This document shows, one piece after another, positions 23,217 to 35,459 of a DNA stretch of 64,000 nt. Below the pieces are notes generated by a model, which saw only the letters and a program-made list of their open reading frames with translations, made no database searches and was not told where the DNA came from. Both the position numbers and the translations under genes were made by a program. This DNA is from Zizania palustris (taxonomy: Eukaryota; Streptophyta; Magnoliopsida; Poales; Poaceae), in NCBI GenBank assembly GCA_019279435.1, contig JAAALK010000698.1:124001-188000 (forward strand), given 5' to 3'. Position 1 is the first letter of the stretch; each line of letters begins with the position of its first letter.

Positions 23217-24812
23217 TGTAGGACCGAAACGGGCGACTAGAGGAGGTAAATAGGCGCCTCAGTAAATTCTTTTGTATTGATGGCCTTTTCAAAACACCCA
23301 ATGCTCCTCTAAAAGAACAAGTGGAAGCAAATAAATTAACATAGCAAAATCTGAGATAAAGCAAGTGATATCACTCTCTTGTGAAATATTAAATGATGCG
23401 ATAATCTGAGAGATCAGAAGCACTGAAAATAATCTAGCCTTCAAAAACACACTGAAGTCCTGGTTGAAAAGACATATGTACAAAACACACAAGGCAGATT
23501 AAGAATCATTCACAGACTAGACAGTCAAACCACCAAGTGCATATAGATCATTCACAAACCACAAACGGTTCATAAATATGAGAAAGCACAAAATTTAACG
23601 CATTTAATCTAGACAAAATAAATACAGGAAATACTAGTACTCGTAGATATATCCATGAATATTTCTAGTGCACACAGAAATTAAAATGCCGGTATCAAAT
23701 GAAACAATCACAAAGTATTCAATGGAAAAACTACACGCAAAATGAGGTAAAGTATATTATTGTTCAAGCTTTAATTTCTTCGGCGTCTATACGTATTCCC
23801 TCCTGCTTCCAACGCACAGCTCCCCAACACCCCTCTTGTGTCGCATGTGTAACTCCCGCGAGCAGCGCTGCCTTGAGAAATCCACAGCCCAGCGAGAAAA
23901 ACAAAGAAAACGGAGGAGAACCAGATGAACAGTAATTCCTCAGAAAAACTGAATACAGTAACTCCCTCAAAAAACTAGGAACATGAATCTCCTAGAAAAT
24001 AGATGCTGGAAGTAGCAATGTACTGTAGCAATGCAGATTAATGGTGGTGCTGGGATTTCAGGTGAGAGGAAAATCATATGTAGAAGAAGGCAAAAATAAA
24101 GGTGAACTCCAGATTTTTCATTTTCAAGAGAGTTGGTGAAACCCTAGGGTCTAGGGGGCCATTTATATATAGTTCAAAAACATGAAAAGACGCAATTACC
24201 CCTAGGGATGTTACAGACTCGAAGGCCCACAGGGCTACAAAAATAAAATCCTATATAATGTACTTCATCCTGATCCAAAGCTTTTGTAGTGACTACGGCT
24301 TCGCCTTAGGAGCGTTTGATCTTGATCCGACGGGTTTGAGCCAAAACCGACAAAGCCTCTCTAGATCACCAACACGTGTCACCAATCTACGAACTCGACC
24401 GTCAGCAAGTCTCTCCCTCTCTTGATCCCTCGAGCCGCCTTTTCACTTGCACTGGCCTCCCTTTCACTGACTTGGTCAACAAGTTGTCTTGATCATCCAT
24501 CCATCCATGTCTTGCTTCATCTCCACGTGTACGTCTGAGATCATCCCCAACTTCACCTGGCTTCCTTGATCATCCGGCACCAAGCTCCCCGCTTGATCCT
24601 GATCATCCACCGTTGACAGTTGACTAGCATCTCAACCTTGTACACATGAGACAAGCAAAACACGAATATCCACACAACACATATCTCAATGCACACCAAT
24701 CCCATCGATGAACACAACAAGCCAAACACACACCCAAATCAAAGACCAGGTAAACTTGTCAATCACTCATCACTAAGATAAAACCACAGTGCAAACCCAA
24801 CTTAATTTCTCA
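23217..24812 (-). repeat. SIRE-b 3' LTR, complete
   Basis: About 1.6 kb, from TGAGAAATTAAG (24812, minus) to GGTCCTACA (23217). It follows a purine tract (CAAGGGAGAGAT) and a long non-coding 3' region. The first bases match the LTR that starts at 63905, so both belong to one family (called SIRE-b here). Confidence 0.85.
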
Positions 24813-25892
24813 ATCTCTCCCTTGATGAGTGCATTGACAACTCCCAAAAGAAACAAGATGAATATTAAGATTCAGCACACAAGTGACCATAAAAACTCAG
24901 AAAAGAGCAAAAACATGTCACTTGATATTTAAAATTCTCCCCCTTGACAAAAGATCCTCCCCTTTGATAGAAACAAAACACAACATTTCTCCCCCTTTCG
25001 TAATGCATGCATCAAGGTGATAAAAATGATGCAAAGAGAGGTGTGAGGGTGAGTGTATATGCAAGCTTTTGAAACATGATTAGCAGCAATTACAGTACAA
25101 AACAAGCATTTTTCTTGAATATTGTCTAAAAGTATTGCATGATAAGCTCAGATGAATCATATCTAAGGAAAATCAAGAGCAGGCCTTTTCATGATTTAGC
25201 AAACAAAAGCATCACCACTTATACTACCATACTAGACATGGTAAAGCATGGAATGCAAAAGCTAGCAAATACTATCCAGACATGCATAGTCAAAACATGG
25301 AGCTTCAAAACACTTGTAATTATGCAATATTTTCAAGTTTTTTATCCTTTTTCTTTTTAGTTTAGTGTCAGGGGCTATTTGCTTGTCAACCTTATGCTAA
25401 CCGACCAAACCAACTCTAGGTCAAGCAAGGATCATCAGAAGCTTAAGACATTGGTCTTAGCATACACTATAGTGTCCTAGTTCATACCAAAGTGATATGG
25501 TAAGCAGTCTAGAACAATGCAGTGCGACAAAGCAAATCCACCTGGATTTTTTCAATGTTATCTCAAAAGGCATGGATATCAATTTCATGATTTTTATCAA
25601 TTTTCAGTACAAGATTTCCATGAAAAGCATAAAAATATTCAAGTTGCATGTTTGCATCCAAGTGTAAAGGACTTAGATACTAGGCATGTAACAGATAGCA
25701 AAAGCACTCAGCCTACTCATGCTAGTTACCAGACTGAGCAGTGATAATATTTTAAATTTTTAGAATTAAAAGCCATGCTCATGATAGATACCAGACATAT
25801 TCAACAGAGCAAAATCATCATGACCAAAGACGATAGTTCGAAGGCATATACAGGCAAGTGCATGTAAAAGCAGGTAATCATATGATAGAAGT
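24813..25892 (-). other. SIRE-b 3' untranslated region with several purine tracts
   Basis: No ORF is seen between the pol stop and the LTR. On the minus strand several G-rich purine tracts (AAGGGGGAGAA, AAGGGGAGGA, CAAGGGGGAGA) lie within about 24815-25000. The same arrangement is seen in SIRE-a at 36340-36636. Confidence 0.7.
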
Positions 25893-27748
25893 TTATGCAA
25901 TGACACACAACTCCCTCTCACAAGATGCCATAACGATGACAAAACCAAGCTCTCCTCTTAAAAATGCAAAGCGAGAAGCATTAAGAGGCTTGGTAAAAAT
26001 GTCAGCAAGCTGGTTCTGGGTATCAACATATCGCAATACAATATCACCCTTCTCATTGTGGTCTCTAAAAAAGTGATAACCCACATCAATGTGTTTGGTT
26101 CTAGAATGTTGAATTGGGTTGTTGGCTAAGCTAATGGCACTAGTGTTATCACAGAAAGTGGAACACCCTTAAAATCCAACCCAAAATACTACAAAGTAGA
26201 AACCATCAACAAAATTTGTGAGAAATAGCTAGCAACAGCTACATACTCAGCCCCAGCTATAGACTACGCAACACTAGACTGTTTGCGAGAATACCAACAA
26301 ACAAGAGAGTAACCTAGAAAATGAAAAGTACGAGAAGTACTTTTCCTATCAATTCTACAACCAGTAAAATCTGCATCGGAGAAACCTCGAAAGCATAAAG
26401 ATGATGATGCAGAATACCAAATGCTGGATTCAAGAGTGTGTTTGAGGTACCTTAGTATGTGTTTAACCGCTTGACGATGTGAAGCCCTTGGAGAAGCCTG
26501 AAAACAAGCGCACAGACATACTGCAAAGTGTGGGCCTCATAGCCGTTAAGTATAGGAGGGATCCAATCATGCTCTAGAACTCCTTTTGATCCACCTCTTA
26601 TCCATCTTCATCCGGGTCAAGCGCTACTGAGGTAGCCATTGGAGTGGCAAGTGGCTTCGCATCGCTCATGTAAAAATGCTTCAGCAGGTCCTTGGTGTAC
26701 TTCGTCTGATGCACAAAATTACCTTGTTTACTTTGCTTGATTTGCAAACTAAGGAAGAAGGTTAGCTCGCCCATCATCGACATCTCGAACTCCCAACTCA
26801 TAGAATCAGCAAACTTGGCCACAAGTGGATGAGAAGAGCCACCAAAGATAATATCATCAACATATATATGAACAAGAAGGAAATCTTTGCCATGCTTCAA
26901 AGTTAATAGGGTTTTGTCAATAGAGCCCATTTTATACCCATGCTTAAGCAAAAAGTTCCTAAATCGATCATACCAGGCCCTAGGAGCTTGCTTGAGTCCA
27001 TACAATGCTTTGTAAAGTTTAAAGACTATATAGGGATAATTGGGATGTTAAAATCCTAGGGGTTATCTAAGATAAACATCCTCTCCTATGAAACCATTAA
27101 GAAAAGCACTTTTAACATCCTTTTGATAAAGCTTGAAACCACGAGAAGATGCAAAAGCAAGCAAAATACTAATGTCTTCAAGTCAAGATACTGGAGCAAA
27201 GGTCTCTCCAAAATTAGCCCCCTCGACTTGAGAGAAACCATGAGCAACAAGCCTAGCCTTGTATCTCACAACAGACCCATCCACCCCCTGTTTGTTTTTG
27301 AAAATCCATTTTTTGCCAATGATATGAATGTTAGGGGGTGGATCTACAAGAATCCAGACTTGGTTTCTATCAAAAATTTCTAAGTCCATATGCATGGCAT
27401 TGATCCAACTTGAATCAGATAAAGCCTGACTAACATCTAAGGGCTCAAAGGAGGCAACAAATGTAGAATCAATAAAGTGAGCGTGAGAATGTTTTACCCT
27501 TTGATCTAGCTCACCCGTGATCTTCTCTAGAGGATGCATCTTTTGAATGTGCTGCGAAGCTTCTCGATGAGATGCAGCCTCCACCTCAACACTTGTCAGA
27601 GTGAGCTCAACACGTAGTGAAGTCCATGCTTCAGGCCCTCTTGCTGAGGTAGATGTTGCAGGATCTGCTTCAGGGGTCACTGTAGTAGGTGGTAGGGGAT
27701 CATCCTCAAGCTCTTCAAATTCTGATGGATCTTCTTCTTCAAAGATGG
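25893..27748 (-). pseudogene. pol: SIRE-b pol C-terminal part: RT and RNase H
   Basis: On the minus strand 27183-27680 reads the region before RT and the RT start (SSWINAMHMDLEIFDRNQVW, GKKWIFKNKQGVDG). 26598-27005 reads YGLKQAPRAWYDR and the catalytic YVDDIIFGGSS. 25893-26600 holds decayed RNase H ending TQNQLADIFTKPLNASR. Frames are broken between these parts. Gag, protease and integrase are missing because SIRE-a is inserted at 27749. The sequence is clearly homologous to SIRE-a pol at 33519-35459. Confidence 0.85.
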
Positions 27749-29766
27749 TGAGAAACCAAGGGTTGGTTTCAGTATTTGTGATGAGTGATTGACAGGCTTT
27801 TACCCTCTGTTCGAAGGGTTACCTCCGAAGGGTGTTCGGAGGTTGTACCTCTGAAGGGTGTTCGGAGGTTGTTTCACCGAAGGGTGTTCGGTGGTTTGGT
27901 TGCTGCAGCTGTTGCAGTGGAGTGTGCTTGTCGGAGGGGTCCGACAGTACACAATGACTGGGTTTGTACCAAAGGCTTCGGTACTTTGGGCGGTACACCG
28001 GAGTGTGTGCCGGAGGTTGCTAACCCGGAGAGGTCTCCGGAGTACTAGATACACTTGTCTGCTTGTTTGTGGTGCACAGGGACTTCGGAGGCGACGGACG
28101 AACGTAGCAGGTGAGCCTGGGTCAAGCGGGAGGCTTGATTCCAGGGTAGCGGGGAGCTCCGTCACGGTGGCTGCGAAGGGGTCCGGGTCGGTCCTCGGGT
28201 CGAGGTGCGCCAGGTGAAGGCAGAGAGTGCGAAGCATGGCTCCGGGTGAAGGTACTCCGAGTCAAAGTCTTCGGAGGCGAGGCACTTCGAAGGTACTCCA
28301 GAAGGAGTGACTTCAGAGTTGGATGGATCAAGTCCTCTGCGGAGGCAAGGAGTTCGAAGTGTGCTCCGGAGGGAGACATTTGAAGGGTGCCCGACGAAGG
28401 TCTCAGAAGTCGAGGCGCATCGAAGGCATGGTCCGGGTGAGGCTCCTCGAGGAGTGTGCTCGGGGAGAGACACTGCGACGAAGGGCTCATGGAATGCTTC
28501 GTGCGGAGGCCTTGGACGAAGGAGGGACTTCGAAGGGTGGTACTCCGAAGGTGGGGCTTCGGAGTGAGGAAGGCTTCGGAGCGAGGCTAGCTCTGGAGCA
28601 AGGTTGACTTGAGGTGCTTCGGCCTGCATGGCTTCGGTACACGGATTGACGGAGTTCGAGCTGAGCGAAGCTGCGAAGCCGTGGTGGTCCACTCCGGAGG
28701 TGTTGGTGCGAAGGCCCAAGGGCTTTGACGGCTTCGGCTCAAAACCGTCACTGTATCGAAGGCTGACTTCGGTGAAGCGAAGGCCTTCTGGGTCAAGGCT
28801 TCTCACCGAAGCTACCGCACCCCTCGCGTGCGAAGGGGGGCTTCGGAAAGGTCAAAGGCTGCAAGTCTGACAGTGTCTGCTCTACAAAAAGCTGGCGTTG
28901 TCCCCTCTGCAAAGGCTGACAGAGAAGCCTCCAATAAAGTTGACTACCTTTTGTACCCCTCAGTTCTGTAGAGACAAAACCAATGTAAACCCTAGGGGTA
29001 AAGTAGTCAATTCCTTTGGGTGAACTGTGGGCTATAAATATGGGGGCTCGGTAGGTAACATTTAACACTTTGAGCATTTACTGTTGAGCTCCTGTAGCCA
29101 CACACTTCGTTGTATTCATCCAGAGTTCAATTTTATCGTGTTCCTTGTTCAAGCGGCGAAGCCCTGCTTCTGTGTGCTTTTTGCTTGAGCTTGCTTTACA
29201 TACCTCGCTAGTTGTAGTGCGCCGAAGCCTGTCTAGGCGAAGGGTTTCTTTGTGCGAAGTGTGTTTTTCAGTGCGCTTTCGCTCTGTGTAACTTGAGGCT
29301 AGACCTCACTGCTTACTAGTGAAGCCCTGATCGAAGCCCGTTTTGCTTCTTGTGTCGAAGCCCCTAGCGAAGTCGTTTAGTGTGCGTTTAGACCTTGTGT
29401 ACGAAGCCCAGCACCAATTGCTGCTCCAAGTACTTGGTCGAAGTCCTCAGAGGGACGTCCACTCTTGCGAAGGGTGAAGTGCGAAGTCTGCTCGAAGCAC
29501 CCATTGTGAGGAGCCTGCACTGACTTAGCAGAGTAGATTTTCGAGGGTTGTAAGTGGAGCGAAGTCTTCTTGGCTTCGAACTTTTGGACCTGCAAAGTCC
29601 GTGTTCGGAGTTGTCAAAGGACCTCCGAACCTGACCTCCGAAGGTAGTGTTCGAACCCTGTTCCGCAGAAGACAGAACTAAAACCGAAGGCTAGTTTTTT
29701 AGCCCGAAATTTTTAAAGCTCCCATTCACCCCCCCCCCCCCTCTGGTCGCCGTTTCCGGTCCAACA
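27749..29766 (+). repeat. SIRE-a 5' LTR
   Basis: 2018 bp, TGAGAAACCAAGGG to TCCAACA. A TATA box (CTATAAATA) is at about 29032-29040. A C-run of 13 near 29728 precedes CTCTGGTCGCC. The upstream part holds a hairpin array (27821-28040), and CGAAG/CTTCG words are very frequent throughout. Confidence 0.95.
27821..28040. repeat. Hairpin array in SIRE-a 5' LTR
   Basis: Three near-identical short inverted repeats stand in tandem: 27821-27843 (ACCTCCGAA, loop GGGTG, TTCGGAGGT), 27847-27869, and 27875-27893 (CACCGAA, same loop, TTCGGTG). Further ones follow at 27929-27946 (TGTCGGA, GGGG, TCCGACA), 27966-27984 (GTACC..GGTAC, one mismatch) and 28025-28040 (CCGGAGA, GG, TCTCCGG). All lie about 1 kb upstream of the TATA box. 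Confidence 0.9.
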
Positions 29767-29768
29767 AT

Positions 29769-29780
29769 TGGTATCAGAGC
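29769..29780 (+). other. SIRE-a primer-binding site
   Basis: TGGTATCAGAGC, two bases after the LTR, complementary to the 3' end of initiator methionine tRNA, the usual primer of plant copia elements. Confidence 0.9.
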
Positions 29781-29830
29781 AGGTTAAGATCACCAGTTGA
29801 CCTTAACCGGTTTTGTGATCTGTTGGCGAC

Positions 29831-32292
29831 ATGGATAGAGGCAGTAAAATTCCTCTGTTCGATGGGACTGATTTTGCATACTGGAAGGTGCGCATGGAGG
29901 CTTACTTGTTAAGCCAAGGAAATGCAATTTGGGAGATTGTGGACTCACAATACTCCATCCCTGATACTCGCACCACTCAAACAGAAAAAGATCAGTATAA
30001 TGCCAACTCCAAGGCTAGGAATATACTATTCATTGGTTTGAGCCGAAGTGAGTTCGATAGGGTGCAGCATCTTAGGACTGCTAGGGAGATTTGGACAACA
30101 CTCACTGTTTTTCATGAGGGCTCTACACAGATTAAGGCCAGGCGCCAAATCACATACAACCAACAGTATCAGCTGTTTGTGCAGGCACCTGGTGAATCTA
30201 TAGATGCCATGTTTTCTCGCTTTGATGCAATAGTGAGTAACTTGCGATCCAACGGGACGCTTGCTTACAATGACCATGATAGGGCTATCAAGCTTCTCTA
30301 TGCTCTTGATCGTAGCATATGGGAGGTGAAGATATCCAGCATTGAGGAGTCTGCAGGTTATGACACATTGACCTGTGATGAGCTCTTCAGCAAGCTGAAG
30401 TCCACAGAGATTGCCATGGCATCTCTTGCTGTGCATAGAAGCTCTTTGCCACAGCCATTGGCATTAGTTTCTAGCACTAGCCGTGGCACCACTGCAGAAC
30501 CAAGCACATCTGGCACTTGTGTTCTTGCAGATGGTTTTGCTTTGTCCTCCCTGGTCTCCGTCACAAAGGAGCAGGTGGACACTCTAGATGATGATGAGCT
30601 TGATCTCATTGCCCGGAGGTTCACCCGTTTTCATCATGAGAGACGGGATCAGAGGAGAAGTGGTTTAGTGGTTGTTTTGAGTGTGGCGACACTTCTCACA
30701 TCAAGGCTAATTGCCCCAAGCTCAAAAAGAGAGATGAGAGTGAGCGCCCCAAATACCACAAAAAGGAGAGGAAGCCTTTTGTGAAGGGCAAGCGCGGCAA
30801 GATGGCTAAGAAAGTAGCCAAAGCTGCTTCCAGAGCTTTTGTTGCTGCTCTCAGCGACATCGACACTTCCTCAACTGAGGAGTCGAGCTCTGAGGAGGAG
30901 GAGTCCCCAAAGAAGGAGGACAAGAAGGACAAGAAGGGACGAGACTTCACCGGCCTTTGCTTCATGGCCGACAGCGATCACAGCGGCGATGAGCTTGACT
31001 CATCTGAGGTACCACTATCATCTGACCAGCTATTAATTAAATTAGATGAGATGAATGAAGTAGTTCTTGGTCAGGATAGATTACTTGTGCAAGCCGCTAG
31101 AGAAAGAAAAGACCTTAGACTTAGGCTAGAATCTGTTTCTACTGAATATGCCATGCTTAAGTCTAAAGTTAATGATGCTGAATGTGATTCTTGTACCACT
31201 GTCATGGGTGAGCTTGCTCAGTTGCGTTCTGTTCATGCTCAAACTCTTTCAGAGCTTGAGACTGCACCGAAGCAGCTTTTGGAGGTGGATTCTAGACCTC
31301 ATGATATTATTGATAGCATGAACTATTCTTTATTACGCGAGAGCATTAATTTACGTGATAAACATGTTCATGATTTAGAGGCTAGATTGGAGAGAGCCGG
31401 TAGTTCTAAGGATGTGCAGCCTGTTTGTGACACGTGCATTACCCTTAAGGACCAGCTAGGCACTGTTAGAGAGCGAGCTGAAAACCTCATGTCAGAAAAT
31501 GAATACCTTCTTTCCGTGGTTAACAAATGCACTGAGGGAAAGGGTAGGATGGACTTGCTCTTGGCCAAAACCAAGATGTGTGCTGACAGAGCAGGGGTAG
31601 CTCTAGGTTTGGGTTTTGAGAGGATTCCTTCAGACAGTAAGACCAAAACTGTTTTTACCTCTCCCACTACCTTAGAGAAAGAGAGAGCTCTGTTAGACAC
31701 CCTATCAGCCAAAAAGCCTACCCGATCACCAAAGAAAGCCACACCTCCTGCCAAGAAAAATCCTCCCAAGAAAACCACTCAGAAGAAACCCAAGGAGCCT
31801 GTGAGAGTTGCTCCTGTGACCCATGAGAGTGCCCCAAGGAGAGTGTTTCATTGTTCCTATTGTCAGCGGGCGGGTCATTTGATTGGTTTCTGTTTTCGTC
31901 GCATCAAGGATGAGCGACGCGCACATGCATTGAGTTACCAGGACATGCATTACCCATCTTTAGGTATGCATGAGTCTGAGTTTTACTCTCGTCCTGTTTT
32001 CGAGGCTCCTCGTGCTTCTCGGAGAGGTTTTACTCCTCGAGGTGTTCACCATGTTCCATATGGTGTTAGACCTCGGGCGAGTAGCTTTGTACCTCGTCAG
32101 AGTAGGAGACCTCGTCATGCTTTTCGATCACTGCATGTAGGTAGACCTCGCACTTTGCATCATTCAGATTATCATGTGCATAGACCGTCTACTTTTACTG
32201 TGCCTACTACTCGTGTCACTCAGTGCTGGATGCCTCGTCATTTTTTCACTCACCCCAGCACTGAGCGATCGAGATATTCTTATCATGTGTAG
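29831..32292 (+). pseudogene. gag: SIRE-a gag with two zinc knuckles, one frameshift
   Basis: The ATG at 29831 opens MDRGSKIPLFDGTDFAYW, the usual UBN2-type copia Gag start, with LLSQGNAIWEIV and TTLTVFHEGSTQIKARR. A one-base loss in a T-run near 30663 shifts the frame just before the first knuckle; the sister copy at 41244 keeps it (CYECGDTSHIKANC). The frame resumes with KRGKMAKKVAKAASRAF, an acidic Ser/Glu stretch, coiled coils, a Lys/Pro-rich basic part and a second knuckle (CSYCQRAGHLIGFC, about 31854). It ends at an in-frame TAG (32290-32292) directly before protease, with no frame change. Gag packages the RNA. Confidence 0.85.
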
Positions 32293-33470
32293 GCAACAGA
32301 TCGAGGCTTGGAGGGCACGTGGATCATGGACTCCAGTTGTTCGCGCCACATGACCGGAGATGCAGCATGGTTCTCCAGCCTCACCACAACCAAGCAAAGG
32401 GAACACATCACCTTCGGAAACAATCGAAGGAGTAGAGTGAAAGGTAAAGGTGTGGTAAGAATTAATTCGAATTTCACTCTCAAAGATGTTGCTTTGGTTG
32501 AAAACCTGTGATACAATTTGTTGTCTGTATCTCAGTTGCTTGATGAGGGCTTCGATGTGCGATTTCATCGCGATACTTCGCAAGTGCTCAATTCTGATGG
32601 CGTTGTGGTGTGTAAGATCTTTAGAGTTGGGAGAATCTTTGGAGCTGACTTTTCTGAATCATCTAGATCTTCTCATTGTCTTGTTGCACATTCGACTTCT
32701 GAGCTTTGGAAGTGGCACAGGAGACTAGGGCATATGAGCTTTGAGTTGCTCGCTCGTCTGAGCGCCCTAGGCCTGATCCAAGGATTGCCCAAGCTCAAGT
32801 TTGAGAAGAATTTAGTTTGCGCTCCTTGTCGACATGGTAAAATGATTGCCGCTTCACATTCACCAGTCACCACAGTGATGACTGAACAGCCCGGAGAACT
32901 TCTCCACATGGACACTGTAGGTCCTTCTCGGGTTAGTTCTTTAGGCGGCAAGTGGTATGTATTAGTTATTGTCGATGATTTCTCTCGTTACTCTTGGGTC
33001 TTCTTTCTTGCAAGCAAGGATGAAGTGTTTTCACACTTTCGGAGCTTGGCTTTGAGACTTTTCACTGAACTCCCAGGTGCATTGAAATTCATTCGAAGTG
33101 ATAATGGTACCGAGTTCAAAAATAGTCTCTTTGTTGACTTTTGCATGGAGCATGGCATAGAACATCAATTCTCTGCTCCGCGGGTTCCTCAACAGAACGG
33201 TGTTGTTGAGAGGAAAAACCGCACCTTGGTTGAGATGGCTAGGACGATGTTTGATGAGCATAGGACTCCTAGAAAATTCTGGGCTAAGGCCATGAACACT
33301 GCATGTTACATCTCAAACCGTATTTTCTTGCGCTCAATTTCAAATTTGACATCTTATGAGCTGCGTTTTGGGAGACAGCCCAAGGTTACTCATCTTCGAG
33401 TTTTTGGCTGTCGCTGCTTCATCCTAAAATGTGGTAATTTGGATAATTTGAGTCGCGATCTTTTGACGGG
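32293..33470 (+). pseudogene. pol: SIRE-a protease and integrase, with nonsense codon
   Basis: Protease begins WIMDSSCSRHMTGD; the usual DSG is DSS here, which would remove a key glycine. A TGA at 32509-32511 interrupts the frame before YNLLSVSQLLDEG. Integrase follows with the HHCC zinc end (WHRRLGHMS, CAPCRHGK) and a D-D-E core (LLHMDTVGPS, IRSDNGTEFKN, QQNGVVERKNRT). The frame is lost near 33455-33470 by a small indel before the linker to RT. Three small lesions therefore separate this element from an open pol. Confidence 0.9.
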
Positions 33471-33518
33471 ATCTTTTTCGGTTACACTACTCATGGTCAT
33501 TCTTATCGTGTTTATAAC

Positions 33519-35459
33519 TTGGAAACTAACACTGTCATCGAGTCATGTGATGTGATTTTTGATGAGTCAACCCCCTCTGTTAGTTCTACATTTGAACAGG
33601 CAAATGAACATGACATGGAACAGACCATCTTCGAAGAAGAAGATCCCAGAGAATTCGAGGATGAACCCCTACTACCCTCGACATCGACCCCCGAAGCCGA
33701 CCCCGCTTCAACTACTTCGACACGAGGTCCCGAAGCGACTACCTCAACATTGGTCATCTTGGACCACTCCAACGCACAAGTTGAGGGGGAGACTGCATCC
33801 CGCCGCGAGGCTCCACATCATGTTCAAAGGATGCATCCTCCCGAGCAGATCATTGGTGAGCTTGATCAAAGGGTAACACGTTCTCATGCTCATATCATTG
33901 ATTCCGCTTTTGTTGCTTCTTTCGAGCCCTTAGATGTTAGTCATGCACTTTCTGATTCTAGTTGGATCAATGCCATGCATGAGGAACTTGAAAATTTTGA
34001 GAGAAACCAAGTCTGGACTTTAGTCGATCCTCCACCAAATGTTCATTTCATTGGAACAAAATGGATTTTCAAAAACAAACAAGGGGAGGATGGGACCATA
34101 GTTAGAAACAAGGCTAGACTTGTAGCTCAGGGCTTTTCTCAACTAGAAGGGATTTATTTTACTGAAACTTTTGCACCTGTTGCTCGCCTTGAGGCCATTA
34201 GGATTTTGCTTGCCTTTGCGACATCCCGGGAATTCAAACTCTATCAAATGGATGTCAAAAGTGCTTTTCTTAATGGCTTCATAGGTGAAGATGTTTATGT
34301 AAAACAACTCCCTGGTTTTGAAAACCCCAAGTACCCACATAAAGTCCTTAAACTTCATAAGGCTCTTTATGGACTCAAGCAGGCCCCTCGGGCTTGGTAT
34401 GATAGACTTAAGTCTTTTCTGCTTGAGCGAGGGTATTTGATGGGCTCTGTTGATAAAACACTGTTTACTCTCCAGCATGGCAAAGATTTCCTCCTAGTGC
34501 AGATTTATGTGGATGATATCATCTTTGGTGGCTCTTCTCATGCTTTGGTTGCCGAGTTTGCAGATACCATGAGAAGGGAATTTGAAATGTCAATGATGGG
34601 TGAACTCACCTTTTTCCTTGGTTTGCAAATCAAGCAAAGCAAACAAGGTACTTTTGTCCACCAAACAAAGTACACCAAGGACCTGCTCAAGAAGTTTGAT
34701 ATGTCCGATGCGAAGCCCCTCGCCACTCCAATGGCTACATCTGTAGCATTGGATCCTGACGAAGATGGAGAAGCCGTAGACCAGAAGGAGTTCCGAAGCA
34801 TGATCGGCTCCCTCCTCTACTTGACTGCTACGAGGTCGGATATACACTTCGCTGTGTGTCTGTGCGCTCGTTTTCAGGCTTCACCACGAGCTTCGCACCG
34901 CCAAGCGGTAAAGCGCATCTTAAGGTATCTCAAACACACCCTTGAATTTGGCATATGGTATTCTGCATCTTCATCTTTATGTCTTCGAGGTTATTCCGAT
35001 GCGGATTTTGCTGGGTGTAGGATTGATAGGAAGAGTACCTCTGGTACTTGTCATTTTCTGGGTACTTCTCTGGTTTGCTGGTCTTCCCGCAAACAGTCTA
35101 GTGTTGCACAATCGACGGCTGAGGCCGAATATGTTGCTGCAGCTAGCTGTTGCTCTCAGATTCTGTGGATGGTTTCCACTTTGCGGGATTTCGGGTTAGA
35201 TTATAAGAGTGTTCCACTTTTCTGTGATAACACTAGCGCTATTTGTATTGCAAACAACCCGGTTCAGCACTCCAGAACCAAACACATTGATGTGAGATAT
35301 CATTTTCTCAGAGATCACAATGAGAAGGGTGATATTGAACTTCAATATGTTGATACCCAACACCAGCTTGCCGACATTTTTACAAAACCCCTCGATGCTT
35401 CTCAATTTGCCTACTTGTGTGGGGAACTTGGCATTTGTCACCCTTACGGCATTTTGTGA
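33519..35459 (+). CDS. pol: SIRE-a reverse transcriptase and RNase H, open
   Basis: A 646-residue open frame. It has the pre-RT block (SSWINAMHEELENFERNQVW), RT core (ARLVAQGFSQ, QMDVKSAFLNG, YGLKQAPRAWYDR, catalytic YVDDIIFGGSS near 34507) and RNase H (GYSDADFAG, STAEAEYVAA, DNTSAICIANNPVQHSRTKH, LADIFTKPL). The reported start is arbitrary, since the true frame enters from integrase upstream after a frameshift. All catalytic aspartates are present. Nothing env-like follows. Confidence 0.92.
   Translation: METNTVIESCDVIFDESTPSVSSTFEQANEHDMEQTIFEEEDPREFEDEPLLPSTSTPEADPASTTSTRGPEATTSTLVILDHSNAQVEGETASRREAPHHVQRMHPPEQIIGELDQRVTRSHAHIIDSAFVASFEPLDVSHALSDSSWINAMHEELENFERNQVWTLVDPPPNVHFIGTKWIFKNKQGEDGTIVRNKARLVAQGFSQLEGIYFTETFAPVARLEAIRILLAFATSREFKLYQMDVKSAFLNGFIGEDVYVKQLPGFENPKYPHKVLKLHKALYGLKQAPRAWYDRLKSFLLERGYLMGSVDKTLFTLQHGKDFLLVQIYVDDIIFGGSSHALVAEFADTMRREFEMSMMGELTFFLGLQIKQSKQGTFVHQTKYTKDLLKKFDMSDAKPLATPMATSVALDPDEDGEAVDQKEFRSMIGSLLYLTATRSDIHFAVCLCARFQASPRASHRQAVKRILRYLKHTLEFGIWYSASSSLCLRGYSDADFAGCRIDRKSTSGTCHFLGTSLVCWSSRKQSSVAQSTAEAEYVAAASCCSQILWMVSTLRDFGLDYKSVPLFCDNTSAICIANNPVQHSRTKHIDVRYHFLRDHNEKGDIELQYVDTQHQLADIFTKPLDASQFAYLCGELGICHPYGIL

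Noticed and set aside
28162..28806. 214-residue ORF antisense in the SIRE-a LTR, repeated at 37050-37694
   Set aside because: The two LTRs are copies of one sequence, so their agreement is not independent. In the diverged LTRs (38923-39303, 13857-14177) the frame is shorter and broken. The high GC and CGAAG content favours chance ORFs.
29769..29780. tRNA gene fragment (TGGTATCAGAGC)
   Set aside because: The motif sits two bases after LTR ends in several copies and is the primer-binding site, not a tRNA gene.
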